Source: Brevibacillus aydinogluensis (lineage in GTDB: Bacteria > Bacillota > Bacilli > Brevibacillales > Brevibacillaceae). From it: DNA of 64,000 nucleotides. Position 1 is the stretch's first letter; each line of letters begins with the position of its first letter. Below, piece after piece: positions 7,848-16,516 of this stretch. The stretch lies in assembly GCF_031954365.1 (NCBI RefSeq), contig NZ_JAUSVZ010000004.1; one strand, written 5' to 3'. The notes under the pieces are model-generated. The model saw nothing but the letters and a program-made list of their open reading frames with translations. It did no database searches and was not told the origin of the DNA. The position numbers and the translations under genes are program-made.

Positions 7848-9042
7848 CAAGCATGGACGCTTTGGACCATTTGGCGGCAAGTTTGTGCCGGAGACGCTGA
7901 TGAGCGCCCTGGCGGAATTGGAACAGGCATTTGAAGAGGCGCGGCGTGATCCGTCGTTTCGCGCTGAGCTGGGGCAGTTGTTGCGCGAATACGCCGGACG
8001 GCCGACTCCTCTGACCTACGCTGACAAACTGACGGAAGCGCTGGGAGGGGCGCGTATCTATCTGAAGCGGGAAGATCTCAACCACACCGGTGCCCACAAG
8101 CTGAACAACGCACTGGGACAAGGTCTGCTGGCCAAGCGGATGGGCAAGACGTCCATTATCGCCGAGACCGGGGCAGGGCAGCACGGTGTGGCCAGCGCCA
8201 CGGTCGCCGCCAAACTGGGGCTGTCCTGCAAGGTGTTCATGGGCGAAGAGGACATCAAACGGCAGGCGCTGAACGTGTTTCGCATGAAGCTGCTCGGTGC
8301 GGAGGTCATTCCCGCCGTGACCGGCACCCGCACCCTGAAAGACGCGACGAACGAAGCGATTCGCTACTGGGTCTCCCACGTGGATGAGACGTTTTACGTG
8401 ATCGGCTCGGTCGTAGGCCCCCATCCGTATCCCTACATGGTGAGGGAGTTTCAGAAAATCATCGGCGAAGAGACGCGCAGCCAGATTCTCGAACAGGTGG
8501 GACGCCTGCCTGATGAAGTGATTGCCTGCGTGGGCGGAGGAAGCAATGCGATCGGCATGTTTTACCCGTTCTTGCAGGACGAACATGTTGCCCTGCGGGG
8601 CGTGGAGGCAGCCGGACATGGCTTGGACAGCGACAAGCATGCGGCGACGCTTACGCTCGGACGGCCCGGCGTGATTCACGGCGCGATGACGTATCTTTTG
8701 CAGGATCAGTACGGGCAGGTGCAGGAGGCGCACTCCATCTCGGCCGGGCTGGATTACCCGGGCGTGGGACCCGAGCACGCCTACCTGAAGGAAACCGGAC
8801 GAGTGCAGTACACCTCCGTCACGGACCGGGAGGCGCTGGAGGCGGTTCAACTGCTTTGCCGGACGGAGGGGATCATCCCGGCTCTGGAGAGCGCCCACGC
8901 CGTTGCCGAGGCGATCAAACGGGCGCCGCAGATGGGAGCGGATCAAGTCCTGGTCATCTGTCTGTCAGGCCGCGGAGACAAAGACGTGGCGACGATCCAG
9001 GCAGCGCTTGACGACGAACGGAGAGGGGGAGACGCACAATGA
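7810..9042 (+). CDS. trpB: Tryptophan synthase beta chain
   Basis: It condenses indole with serine using pyridoxal phosphate. It is 410 residues; LNHTGAHKLNNALGQ (about residues 90-104) holds the cofactor lysine, GGGSNAIGMF binds the phosphate, and FGPFGGKFVPETL is the usual N-terminus. The ATG is preceded by GAGGGTGAGGG. The alpha subunit gene overlaps its end by 4 nt, as expected for partners of one complex. Confidence 0.97.
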   Translation: MTVSQKETRTVPDKHGRFGPFGGKFVPETLMSALAELEQAFEEARRDPSFRAELGQLLREYAGRPTPLTYADKLTEALGGARIYLKREDLNHTGAHKLNNALGQGLLAKRMGKTSIIAETGAGQHGVASATVAAKLGLSCKVFMGEEDIKRQALNVFRMKLLGAEVIPAVTGTRTLKDATNEAIRYWVSHVDETFYVIGSVVGPHPYPYMVREFQKIIGEETRSQILEQVGRLPDEVIACVGGGSNAIGMFYPFLQDEHVALRGVEAAGHGLDSDKHAATLTLGRPGVIHGAMTYLLQDQYGQVQEAHSISAGLDYPGVGPEHAYLKETGRVQYTSVTDREALEAVQLLCRTEGIIPALESAHAVAEAIKRAPQMGADQVLVICLSGRGDKDVATIQAALDDERRGGDAQ

Positions 9043-9857
9043 CAGCGCCCGTGAATCGAATCGACCGGCTGTTTGCCGACAGCAGCCGCAAGCGTTTCAT
9101 CCCGTTCATCACGGTTGGCGACCCAAACCTTGACGCGACGTTTCAGATTGCGCACGCCCTGGTGGAAGCGGGAGCCGACATGCTGGAACTGGGAGTTCCC
9201 TATTCGGACCCGCTGGCGGATGGCCCGACCATTCAGCGCGCTTCCCAACGGGCACTGGCAAACGGGGTGACGATCGACGACGCCCTGGAACTGGTCGCCA
9301 ACCTGCGCGCATCCGGGATGCAGGTGCCGATCGTGCTTTTCTCTTACTACAACCCGGTCCTGCAGTACGGCGTGGAGCGCTTCTTTGCCGTACTGGCGGA
9401 AAAAGGCGCGGACGGCATCGTCATTCCTGACCTGCCGGTGGAGGAAAACGGGCCGGCAGTGGCTGCCGCCCAAGCGCACGGGCTGCATGTCATCTCGCTG
9501 GTAGCCCCCACATCGGAATCCCGCATCCGGACAATTGGCGCGCAGGCGAGCGGATTTCTGTACTGCGTGTCGTCGCTCGGCGTGACTGGCGCCCGCGACA
9601 GCCTGCGTGAGGATCTTGCCCAGTTTTTGCAGCGGGTCAAGGCGAGCACCTCCGTGCCCACGGCTGTCGGGTTCGGCATCTCCACACCCGAGCAGGTCCG
9701 GGCGGTGGCACAGTACACGGATGGGGTAATCGTCGGCAGTGCGATCGTGCAGGAGATGGAACGGCATCTGGAGCTGCTGTCCGATCCCAAACAGTTAATA
9801 CAGGGTGTCAAAAAAATAAAAACGTTTGTACAACGGCTGGCCGGTGCGCTACAATAA
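9039..9857 (+). CDS. trpA: Tryptophan synthase alpha chain
   Basis: It splits indole-3-glycerol phosphate to indole, which is channelled to TrpB. The 272-residue barrel has LELGVPYSDPLADGPTIQRAS with the catalytic glutamate, VIPDLPVEE with the catalytic aspartate, and GFGISTPEQV. It ends the trp block; hisC follows after 33 nt. Confidence 0.97.
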   Translation: MTAPVNRIDRLFADSSRKRFIPFITVGDPNLDATFQIAHALVEAGADMLELGVPYSDPLADGPTIQRASQRALANGVTIDDALELVANLRASGMQVPIVLFSYYNPVLQYGVERFFAVLAEKGADGIVIPDLPVEENGPAVAAAQAHGLHVISLVAPTSESRIRTIGAQASGFLYCVSSLGVTGARDSLREDLAQFLQRVKASTSVPTAVGFGISTPEQVRAVAQYTDGVIVGSAIVQEMERHLELLSDPKQLIQGVKKIKTFVQRLAGALQ

Positions 9858-9890
9858 GGGGAAAATGCGACTTGACTGGAGTGAGACCAG

Positions 9891-10985
9891 ATGCTGCCGA
9901 AACAGCGCATTCTCGGCGCCCCGGTGTATCAGCCCGGGAAGCCGATCGACGATGTGAAACGAGAATTCGGACTGACGGAAGTAATCAAGCTGGCGTCCAA
10001 TGAAAATCCGTTTGGCTGCTCACCGAAGGCGAAAGAAGCGATTGCCGCCCAACTGGATACGCTGGCCATCTATCCGGACGGCGCCAGTCTCATGCTTCGT
10101 TGGGAGTTGGCAGAGTTTCTCGGCGTCAAGCCTGCGCAGTTGATTTTCGGAAACGGTTCGGACGAAGTGGTGCAGATGATCGCCCGCGCCTATCTGGAGC
10201 AAGGCACCAACACGGTGATGGCGACGCCCACCTTTTCGCAGTACCGCTCCAATGCCATCATCGAGGGCGCGGAACTGATCGAGGTGCCGCTGAAAAACGG
10301 CGTGCACGATCTGGAAGCGATGGCGGCGGCGATCAACGATCAGACGCGCGTCGTCTGGGTGTGCAACCCCAACAATCCTTCCGGAACGATCGTCACGCGT
10401 GACGAGCTGGAGGCGTTTTTGCAAAAAGTGCCGAAGGACGTCCTGGTGGTGCTGGACGAGGCCTATTACGAGTACGTGGTGGACCCGGCCTATCCGCAAG
10501 CCGTGCCGATGCTGGAGCACTACCCCAATCTGATCATCCTGCGCACGTTCTCCAAAATTTATGGTCTGGCGGCGCTTCGGATCGGATACGGCATCGCGTC
10601 GGAAGAGATTGTCGGCCACCTCGACCATGTGCGTGAACCCTTCAACACCAATACCCTGGCTCAGGCAGCCGCCCGCGCCGCGCTGAAGGACCAGGCGTTC
10701 GTGGAGGAATGCCGCAAGCGCAACCGGGAGGGCATGAAGCAGTTGACCGACCGCTTTGACGAGTGGGGACTGTCGTATTTTCCGTCCCAGACCAACTTTG
10801 TCCTGGTCGATTTGCAGCAGGACTCCGACGCTGTCTTCCGCAAGCTGCTGGAGCAGGGAATCATCGTGCGCTCCGGCCGGGCGCTTGGGTTCCCCGGATA
10901 TCAGCGGATCACGGTCGGCTCGGCGGAACAAAACGAGAAGGTTTTGCAGGCGCTTGGCAGCATCGTGGCTGGCGCATTGAAATAA
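9891..10985 (+). CDS. hisC: Histidinol-phosphate / aromatic aminotransferase
   Basis: A class I/II pyridoxal-phosphate aminotransferase of 364 residues, with ASNENPFG, NPNNPSGTI, VLDEAYYEY and RTFSKIYGLAALRIGYG containing the cofactor lysine. In B. subtilis the gene at this position serves both histidine and tyrosine/phenylalanine synthesis, and the location between trpA and tyrA suggests the same dual role here. That dual role is inference. Confidence 0.94.
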   Translation: MLPKQRILGAPVYQPGKPIDDVKREFGLTEVIKLASNENPFGCSPKAKEAIAAQLDTLAIYPDGASLMLRWELAEFLGVKPAQLIFGNGSDEVVQMIARAYLEQGTNTVMATPTFSQYRSNAIIEGAELIEVPLKNGVHDLEAMAAAINDQTRVVWVCNPNNPSGTIVTRDELEAFLQKVPKDVLVVLDEAYYEYVVDPAYPQAVPMLEHYPNLIILRTFSKIYGLAALRIGYGIASEEIVGHLDHVREPFNTNTLAQAAARAALKDQAFVEECRKRNREGMKQLTDRFDEWGLSYFPSQTNFVLVDLQQDSDAVFRKLLEQGIIVRSGRALGFPGYQRITVGSAEQNEKVLQALGSIVAGALK

Positions 10986-10992
10986 CGACGAG

Positions 10993-11020
10993 GATGCCGG
11001 CGTTCGTCCGGCATCTTTGT
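10993..11020 (+). terminator. Hairpin between hisC and tyrA
   Basis: GATGCCGG (10993-11000) pairs with CCGGCATC (11008-11015), then TTTGTCT. The T-run is poor, so it is probably a partial terminator that lets some transcription pass into tyrA. Confidence 0.55.
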
Positions 11021-11046
11021 CTACACGTACACAGAGAGGATAGACA

Positions 11047-12156
11047 GTGGAGATGAATACGACAACCATCACTGTAATCGGCGTCGGGTTGATCGGCGGT
11101 TCGATCGCACTTGCCCTGCGTGGGGATGAGCACAACCGTATCATCGGCTTCGACGTCCGGCAGGATTTTCTGGACAAGGCGTTGGCACTCGGCGTCATTC
11201 ACGCGGGCACGACCGACATGCAGGAGGCCGTGCGGGAAGCGGACGTGATTTTTCTCGCCGTGCCGGTGGAACAGATATATGCCACGCTGGACCGACTGCG
11301 CAATCTGGACCTGAAGCCCGGCGTCATTGTCACGGACGTGGGCAGCACCAAATCGGGCGTCGTCCGCTTTGCCGAGGCACATATCCCGTCCGATGTGACG
11401 TTCATCGGCGGTCACCCGATGGCCGGCTCGCACAAGTCGGGCGTGGAAGCGGCTTCGGATCGCCTGTTTGAAAATGCGTACTACGTGCTGACGCCCGCGC
11501 CGGGGACACCGGAAGAGCAGGTGGAGCGGCTCGAGAAGCTGCTGGCGCTGACCCGTGCCAAAGTGGTGCGGATGGACCCGGACGAACACGATCAGGTAGT
11601 GGGAGCAGTCAGCCATTTTCCGCATATCCTGGCTTCCGCCCTGGTCAATCTGGTGGCCGGGTATGACAACGAAAACCCTTGGCACCACAGGCTGGCCGCC
11701 GGAGGATTTCGCGACATCACCCGCATTGCCTCCAGCAACCCGCGCATGTGGCGGGATGTGCTCCTGAACAACCGCGAGCACTTGCTGAAAATCGCCGACG
11801 ACTGGGCCAGGGCGCTGGACGGAGTCATGGCATTGGTCCGCGAGGGAGACGCCGACCGCATCGAGCAGTTTTTCAAGTCGGCACGCGAATTCCGCGACGG
11901 ACTGCCGGAGCGGAAAAAGGGAGCGCTGCCGCCGCTGTACGACTTGTACATCGACATTCCCGACCATCCGGGGGAGATCGGACGGATCACCACCCTGCTT
12001 GGTGCCAAGCAGATCAACATCACCAACATCCAAATCAGGGAAACCCGGGAAGATATGTTGGGCGTGCTGCGGATCACCTTCCGCTCCCTGGCGGAACTGG
12101 AAAAGGGTGAAGAACTCCTGCGCTTTTTCGATTACAATGTATACAGGCGCGAGTAG
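11047..12156 (+). CDS. tyrA: Prephenate dehydrogenase with ACT domain
   Basis: It oxidises prephenate to 4-hydroxyphenylpyruvate for tyrosine. The 369 residues begin with a Rossmann motif VIGVGLIGGSIALAL (about 10-24), then the dehydrogenase domain with GGHPMAGSHKSG and AVSHFPHILASAL. A C-terminal ACT domain (about 298-369, starting LYDLYIDIPDHPGEIG) probably gives amino acid feedback. The GTG at 11047 has GAGAGGAT at good distance; an ATG two codons on is an alternative. Confidence 0.95.
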   Translation: MEMNTTTITVIGVGLIGGSIALALRGDEHNRIIGFDVRQDFLDKALALGVIHAGTTDMQEAVREADVIFLAVPVEQIYATLDRLRNLDLKPGVIVTDVGSTKSGVVRFAEAHIPSDVTFIGGHPMAGSHKSGVEAASDRLFENAYYVLTPAPGTPEEQVERLEKLLALTRAKVVRMDPDEHDQVVGAVSHFPHILASALVNLVAGYDNENPWHHRLAAGGFRDITRIASSNPRMWRDVLLNNREHLLKIADDWARALDGVMALVREGDADRIEQFFKSAREFRDGLPERKKGALPPLYDLYIDIPDHPGEIGRITTLLGAKQINITNIQIRETREDMLGVLRITFRSLAELEKGEELLRFFDYNVYRRE

Positions 12157-12267
12157 CGTGGGCGTACCTTCGTGCTTTGGGGCGTAGACGCTTTGACGCG
12201 CGACTGTCAACAACTTTTTGCACCGATAGACGTAATAGACGTAACAGAGAAAAAGGGGAGTGGAACT

Positions 12268-13551
12268 GTGCTTCGCGTACAACCAGTAAAACGGATAGAA
12301 GGGACAGTCCGGGTGCCCGGGGACAAGTCAATCTCGCACCGTGCCGTCATGTTTGGCGCACTGGCGGAAGGAACCACCACGATCGAAGGCTTTCTGCCGG
12401 GGGCTGACTGCCTGAGCACCATCGACTGCTTCCGCAGGATGGGCGTGAAGATCGAACAGGCCGGAGATCGTGTTACTGTTTACGGCAAAGGCTGGTACGG
12501 ACTGGAGGAACCGTCGCAGCACCTGGACGTGGGCAACTCCGGCACGACCATCCGGCTCATGGCGGGGATTTTGGCAACGCAGCCGTTTCACGCCGTCATG
12601 GAGGGGGACGAGTCGATTGCCAAGCGGCCGATGCGGCGCGTCATCGGACCGCTGCGTCAGATGGGGGCCAAAATTGACGGCCGCAAAGACGGCGAATACA
12701 CTCCGCTGTCCATCCGCGGCGGCGGCCTGCAAGGCATCTCGTACCAGTCGCCGGTTGCCAGTGCCCAGGTAAAATCGGCGATTCTTCTGGCCGGTCTGCA
12801 GGCCAAAGGCGTCACCAGTGTGACAGAGCCGCAGCTCTCCCGCGACCATACGGAACGCATGCTGCAGGCGTTTGGCGTGAAGGTGGTCCGCGACGGTCTG
12901 ACCGTATCCGTCGAAGGTGGACAAACCTTGACGGGCAGGGCGATCCGCGTGCCAGGCGACATCTCGTCAGCGGCGTTTTTGATCGCGGCCGTGATGATGG
13001 TGCCCGGCAGTTCCCTCTTGATCGAAAACGTGGGCGTCAACCCCAGCCGCACGGGGATTATCGATGTGGTCCGCGCCATGGGCGGCCGTATCGAGCTGCA
13101 AAACGAACGGATCGTCAACGAAGAGCCGGTAGCCGACCTGCTCGTCACCCATTCCGAGCTGCGCGGCATCGAGATCGGCGGTGAAATCATTCCGCGCCTG
13201 ATCGATGAAATCCCCGTCATCGCTGTGATGGCCACGCGGGCCAACGGTCGTACGGTGATTCGCGACGCCGAAGAACTGCGTGTAAAAGAGACGGACCGGA
13301 TCGCGACCGTAGCCAGCCAACTGTCCAAGTTTGGGGCGAGCGTAACGCCCACACCGGACGGTTTGATCGTGGAGGGGGCGACGCAGCTGACCGGAGCAGC
13401 GATCGACAGCATGGGCGACCACCGCATCGGCATGGCGATGGCGATCGCCGGTCTGGCGGCGGAGGGCGAAACCGTGATCGAAAATGACGCGGCGATCAAC
13501 GTCTCTTTCCCCGGCTTTGCCGACCTGTTGGCGCGCATCAGCATACGGTAA
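12268..13551 (+). CDS. aroA: 3-phosphoshikimate 1-carboxyvinyltransferase (EPSP synthase)
   Basis: It adds the enolpyruvyl group of PEP to shikimate 3-phosphate. I start at GTG 12268, which has AAGGGGAG 7 nt upstream and gives 427 residues, the normal length; the frame open from 12172 adds an unrelated extension. Motifs: PGDKSISHRA (about 17-26), GNSGTTIRL, RPMRRVIGPL, and KETDRIATV near the C-terminus. It closes the aromatic supraoperon and is followed by a strong terminator. It is named aroE in B. subtilis. Confidence 0.96.
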   Translation: MLRVQPVKRIEGTVRVPGDKSISHRAVMFGALAEGTTTIEGFLPGADCLSTIDCFRRMGVKIEQAGDRVTVYGKGWYGLEEPSQHLDVGNSGTTIRLMAGILATQPFHAVMEGDESIAKRPMRRVIGPLRQMGAKIDGRKDGEYTPLSIRGGGLQGISYQSPVASAQVKSAILLAGLQAKGVTSVTEPQLSRDHTERMLQAFGVKVVRDGLTVSVEGGQTLTGRAIRVPGDISSAAFLIAAVMMVPGSSLLIENVGVNPSRTGIIDVVRAMGGRIELQNERIVNEEPVADLLVTHSELRGIEIGGEIIPRLIDEIPVIAVMATRANGRTVIRDAEELRVKETDRIATVASQLSKFGASVTPTPDGLIVEGATQLTGAAIDSMGDHRIGMAMAIAGLAAEGETVIENDAAINVSFPGFADLLARISIR

Positions 13552-13582
13552 GCAAACTAGAGCGTCCAGAACCAAGCGAGAG

Positions 13583-13606
13583 AAACCCGCCGAGCGCGGG
13601 TTTTTT
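13583..13606 (+). terminator. Terminator of the aromatic supraoperon
   Basis: AAACCCGC (13583-13590) pairs with GCGGGTTT (13596-13603), with six T at 13601-13606. Confidence 0.9.
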
Positions 13607-13639
13607 CATCGCGATCGCGCTGTTTGCTGCTTCGTGCCA

Positions 13640-13681
13640 GTGACCAATATAAAGTGACCAATATAAAGTGACCAATATAAA
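13640..13681 (+). repeat. Three perfect 14-bp tandem repeats
   Basis: GTGACCAATATAAA occurs three times without a mismatch (13640-13653, 13654-13667, 13668-13681), ending 22 bp before a strong sigma-A -35 box. The position suggests binding sites for an activator or repressor of that promoter. Confidence 0.85.
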
Positions 13682-13702
13682 ACGAAACTTGAAAAAAAAG
13701 AT

Positions 13703-13730
13703 TTGACAAGAGCTTACCTTACGCTATAAT
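13703..13730 (+). promoter_or_regulatory. Strong sigma-A promoter
   Basis: TTGACA (13703-13708), 16-bp spacer, TATAAT (13725-13730): both boxes are consensus. The start site would be near 13737. It drives the short RNA ending at the next terminator and, by read-through, the gene at 13905. Confidence 0.85.
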
Positions 13731-13736
13731 AAAGGT

Positions 13737-13832
13737 ACAGTATGGTTTCTCTCCACTCCTATCCAATATATTGTTGCACGAATAGTGCTACCGCCGTTTT
13801 GAATGCGCTTACATTAACGGCGGTCTTTTTTT
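13737..13832 (+). ncRNA. Putative short RNA or attenuated leader, about 95 nt
   Basis: A consensus promoter ends at 13730, and a 9-bp GC-rich hairpin with a long T-run ends near 13832. A discrete transcript of roughly 95 nt should therefore be made. It carries no Shine-Dalgarno site and no convincing ORF. It could be a trans-acting small RNA, or a leader that controls read-through into the amidohydrolase-like gene at 13905. Confidence 0.45.
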
Positions 13833-13838
13833 GTTCTT
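13790..13838 (+). terminator. Strong terminator of the short transcript
   Basis: ACCGCCGTT (13790-13798) pairs with AACGGCGGT (13816-13824) across a 17-nt loop, followed by CTTTTTTTGTTC and further T. Confidence 0.85.
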
Positions 13839-13904
13839 TTTTCACTTTCTGCGCATAAGTTCGTACTGAAACAAGCCGCCGGATGGCGGGGGGAGGGACG
13901 AGCT

Positions 13905-15026
13905 GTGGGGCAGGAAGAGGTTGTGATACGTGGAGGAAACGTCGTGACGTCATACGGAATCATCGAAGCAGACGTCTGGATTTCCCGTGGGATTATCCGC
14001 CGGATCGCCAAAGACAGCTTGCCAAAAGCTGTGATGGGAAAGGCACGTCCTTACGAGATCGACGCATCCGGGATGTACCTGCTGCCAGGCTTTGTCGCCA
14101 TGCCGGAACGGCCGCACGGGCGGACCAGGCGGCTGCCCGAGTACCTTGATGCAATCCGTCTGCTCATCCGGCAGGGATATACGTGTCTGGTGGACACGCT
14201 CCAGCCGGAAGCGTGGATGGATCATTCGCAGGTGCGCTACCAGACGGCGATGCACTTTAACAATCTGATCGATTACACGTTGCTGGTGGAACTGCCGGCT
14301 TCGTGGCTGAACGGCAAGACGGTCCGCAGGTGGTGCGGCGAAGGATACCGGTTGCTGCGGGTCGTCGTGCACCGACCCGAAGAACTTTTTCGCATAGATT
14401 GGGAAACGATTTCACCCCTTCTTACGTCATACAAGGTGATGCTGCAGTTGCGGGTGCCGAAGGAAGCGAAATTACATCATGAGGAGCGTCTCCGTCTGCA
14501 TCGGCAGTGGCTTTCCCTGTGCCGCCATTGGAAAATCCGCACGTGGGTGGAGGGAGATCCCGCGCTTGACTTGAAGGACTGCGACCCGTACTACCACGTC
14601 TTCCGTCTTCGCGGCGAGCAATGTGAACGGGCGCTGCGTCAGCTCGTCGGCCACTGGTTCCGTTCGCTGCCGGTCGTTGCTGCGCTGGACGAGGTGCAGG
14701 TCGACTTGCGACACAAAGATTATGACCCCGAATCGCTCTTGTGCCTGCTTGTTCGCGTCGCTTCGACAAACGCTGCCAAGGCCGCTGGTCTGTATCCGCG
14801 CAAGGGCCGCATCATGCCTGGTGCTGATGCTGACATTCTTTTCCTGAAAAAAGAACACTGGTTGACAAATTTTGCTCTTTCCACTATTCTCAACCTGAGT
14901 GAATTTTTTCTGCCAACATCTGTCATGTCAAATGGAAAGTGGTTGTACCGAAACCAGTGTTATGCTTCGACAATAGGAATGGGACGATGCCTCCTCGATA
15001 TCAAGCCGTATAATTATGTCATATAG
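13905..15026 (+). CDS. Amidohydrolase-like protein without metal ligands (pseudoenzyme?)
   Basis: The 373-residue product has the frame of the urease-related amidohydrolase superfamily: an N-terminal beta segment (about 5-35, VVIRGGNVVTSYGIIEADVW) and a C-terminal GRIMPGADADILFLKKE of the family, closing the beta-sandwich domain. The element that should carry the first metal pair (PGFVDxHxH) reads PGFVAMPERPHG (61-72), so HxH is gone, and I find no clear replacements for the other histidines and the aspartate. It is probably non-catalytic, perhaps structural or a binding protein. The start is GTG with GGGGGAGGGA upstream. It stands alone between aroA and the ECF sigma gene, a position with no B. 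subtilis counterpart. Confidence 0.7.
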   Translation: MGQEEVVIRGGNVVTSYGIIEADVWISRGIIRRIAKDSLPKAVMGKARPYEIDASGMYLLPGFVAMPERPHGRTRRLPEYLDAIRLLIRQGYTCLVDTLQPEAWMDHSQVRYQTAMHFNNLIDYTLLVELPASWLNGKTVRRWCGEGYRLLRVVVHRPEELFRIDWETISPLLTSYKVMLQLRVPKEAKLHHEERLRLHRQWLSLCRHWKIRTWVEGDPALDLKDCDPYYHVFRLRGEQCERALRQLVGHWFRSLPVVAALDEVQVDLRHKDYDPESLLCLLVRVASTNAAKAAGLYPRKGRIMPGADADILFLKKEHWLTNFALSTILNLSEFFLPTSVMSNGKWLYRNQCYASTIGMGRCLLDIKPYNYVI

Positions 15027-15047
15027 CCCCAACATCTGGGGTTTTTT
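15027..15047 (+). terminator. Terminator after the amidohydrolase-like gene
   Basis: CCCCA (15027-15031) pairs with TGGGG (15037-15041), followed by six T. Confidence 0.8.
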
Positions 15048-15095
15048 CGCAGTGGATGCCAGCCTCGGGTGAGGTAAAAGAATTGCCCGGGCAGC

Positions 15096-15123
15096 GCAAC
15101 TTTTTACATCCCCAGCAGTCTAA
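15096..15123 (+). promoter_or_regulatory. Possible ECF-type promoter of the sigma/anti-sigma pair
   Basis: GCAACTTTTT at 15096-15105 resembles the AAC-containing -35 of ECF sigma promoters, and GTCTAA (15118-15123) lies 17 bp after the AAC. The first gene downstream is an ECF sigma factor, so autoregulation is likely. The exact recognition sequence is unknown. Confidence 0.5.
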
Positions 15124-15175
15124 TGTAACAAAGGCCGCTGAGGGATCGGAATTGCAATAGGAGGTATTCCTGCAC

Positions 15176-15766
15176 ATGACCGATTCCCAGCTTATCCGTG
15201 AAATTAAAGAAGGCAACCTGGAATGCTATGCCGAACTGATCCGGCGATACGAAAAAAAGATTCTTGCATTTGTCACTCACTTGCTTCGCCAGGCTCATCT
15301 GGAGCACATGGCGGAGGATATCTGTCAGGATACGTTTTACAAGGCATATAAAAGCATTCACTCGTTCCGCGATGTAGAAGCGACCTTTTCTACGTGGCTC
15401 TACACCATAGCCCGCAATACCGTGCTGAGCGAGCTGCGCAAAAGCCGGAATTCGGACGTATACCTTGAGGATAATCCGCAAGTTCCGCTTGCGTCGTACG
15501 ATCGCCTGCCGGAGCAGGTCCTGCTGCGAAACGAACGGGAGCACCTGGTCAGACAGGCAATCAACAACCTGCCGGAAAAGCAGCGTTCAGCCTTGATCCT
15601 GAGGGAATACGAGCAGATGGATTACAACGAGATCGCCACCATTCTAGACTTGACGGTGAGTTCGGTAAAATCCCTGTTGTTTCGGGCGCGGCAGAGCATT
15701 AGAGCACAGTTGGAAGCCTACATCCTGGACCCTCATTTGGATGAAGCTGAAGGGATGAATCGATGA
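15176..15766 (+). CDS. ECF-family RNA polymerase sigma factor
   Basis: At 196 residues this has the two-domain form of ECF sigma factors. Region 2 (about 10-85) includes DICQDTFYKAYKSIHSF and STWLYTIARN; region 4 (about 125-180) includes LPEKQRSALILREYEQMDYNEIA and SSVKSLLFRAR. A good AGGAGG precedes the ATG. It overlaps the anti-sigma gene by 4 nt, the usual sign of a regulatory pair. The order is like sigW- or sigX-type loci, but the subgroup cannot be decided here. Confidence 0.93.
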   Translation: MTDSQLIREIKEGNLECYAELIRRYEKKILAFVTHLLRQAHLEHMAEDICQDTFYKAYKSIHSFRDVEATFSTWLYTIARNTVLSELRKSRNSDVYLEDNPQVPLASYDRLPEQVLLRNEREHLVRQAINNLPEKQRSALILREYEQMDYNEIATILDLTVSSVKSLLFRARQSIRAQLEAYILDPHLDEAEGMNR

Positions 15767-16410
15767 TGAGATGTGAAGAAGTACAGGAATTGATGCCTGA
15801 TTACGCCGACGGCCTGCTGTCCGAATTGACGCGCCGGCGGATTGACAATCACTTGACGAACTGCCGTGCCTGCAGTGCCGATTTCGCGTTGTGGAAAGGA
15901 AGCAGCGATTGGATGAAAGCGGACAGGGAACGGTACCATGCTGTCACGCCTTCCAAATCGATTGTCGATGCCGTAATGGCCCGAATTCTTTCGGAAGAGA
16001 AGTGGGCGATTCCGATTGGGAAAAAAGTGTTTACCGTGACGGCCCGGATGCGACGCGTTGGCGCGTGTGCCGCCATTATCCTGCTGATGCTCTGCTCGTT
16101 TACGTTGTACGTCAATACGAGCAGTACCGAGCAGGCCAACTCCCTGATGATTGACGGGGAAGTGGTAGCGATGGGGAAAAAGGCGCAAGTCATCACATCC
16201 TCCATGCAGACGGAGGACGGCACCTACGTCGTGGAACCGCAGCCGTTGGTATCTGATGAAAAGCCGCTGGTCAGGGAGACGGCCTCGATCGTACCGTTCA
16301 ACAGTGTGCATTCGCCGACTGACCCAACCCAACCCAACTACGGGATCGTGCTGAGCGTGTTTGGCATCTTGGTCACCGTCCTCTCCATGAGTTGGTTGAC
16401 ACGGGCATAA
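15763..16410 (+). CDS. Membrane-anchored zinc-finger anti-sigma factor
   Basis: The N-terminus has the HxxxCxxC zinc motif of anti-sigma factors (His30, Cys34, Cys37, plus Cys4). A membrane segment follows at about 99-118. The last 22 residues (YGIVLSVFGILVTVLSMSW) form a second hydrophobic helix, giving an extracytoplasmic loop of about 75 residues. It probably holds the ECF factor at the membrane until a signal triggers release. Two membrane segments are less usual than one. Confidence 0.88.
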   Translation: MMRCEEVQELMPDYADGLLSELTRRRIDNHLTNCRACSADFALWKGSSDWMKADRERYHAVTPSKSIVDAVMARILSEEKWAIPIGKKVFTVTARMRRVGACAAIILLMLCSFTLYVNTSSTEQANSLMIDGEVVAMGKKAQVITSSMQTEDGTYVVEPQPLVSDEKPLVRETASIVPFNSVHSPTDPTQPNYGIVLSVFGILVTVLSMSWLTRA

Positions 16411-16442
16411 TGGTATATGATTTAATAGAAGGAACATACGGA

Positions 16443-16468
16443 AAAAGACCGTCTTCGGACGGTCTTTT
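16443..16468 (+). terminator. Terminator with UUCG loop after the anti-sigma gene
   Basis: AAAAGACCGTC (16443-16453) and GACGGTCTTTT (16458-16468) form an 11-bp stem closed by TTCG. Confidence 0.88.
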
Positions 16469-16516
16469 GCGGCTCTTTTACATGACGAGAGCAACCATAC
16501 ATACGAGGTGAGGACG

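Noticed and set aside
12172..12267. N-terminal extension of AroA
   Set aside because: The normal family start is at GTG 12268 with a good ribosome site; the extra residues resemble no EPSP synthase.
16396..16426. Promoter TTGACA with TATGAT or TTTAAT ahead of ypiA
   Set aside because: Spacing is 14 or 19 bp and a strong terminator follows at once.
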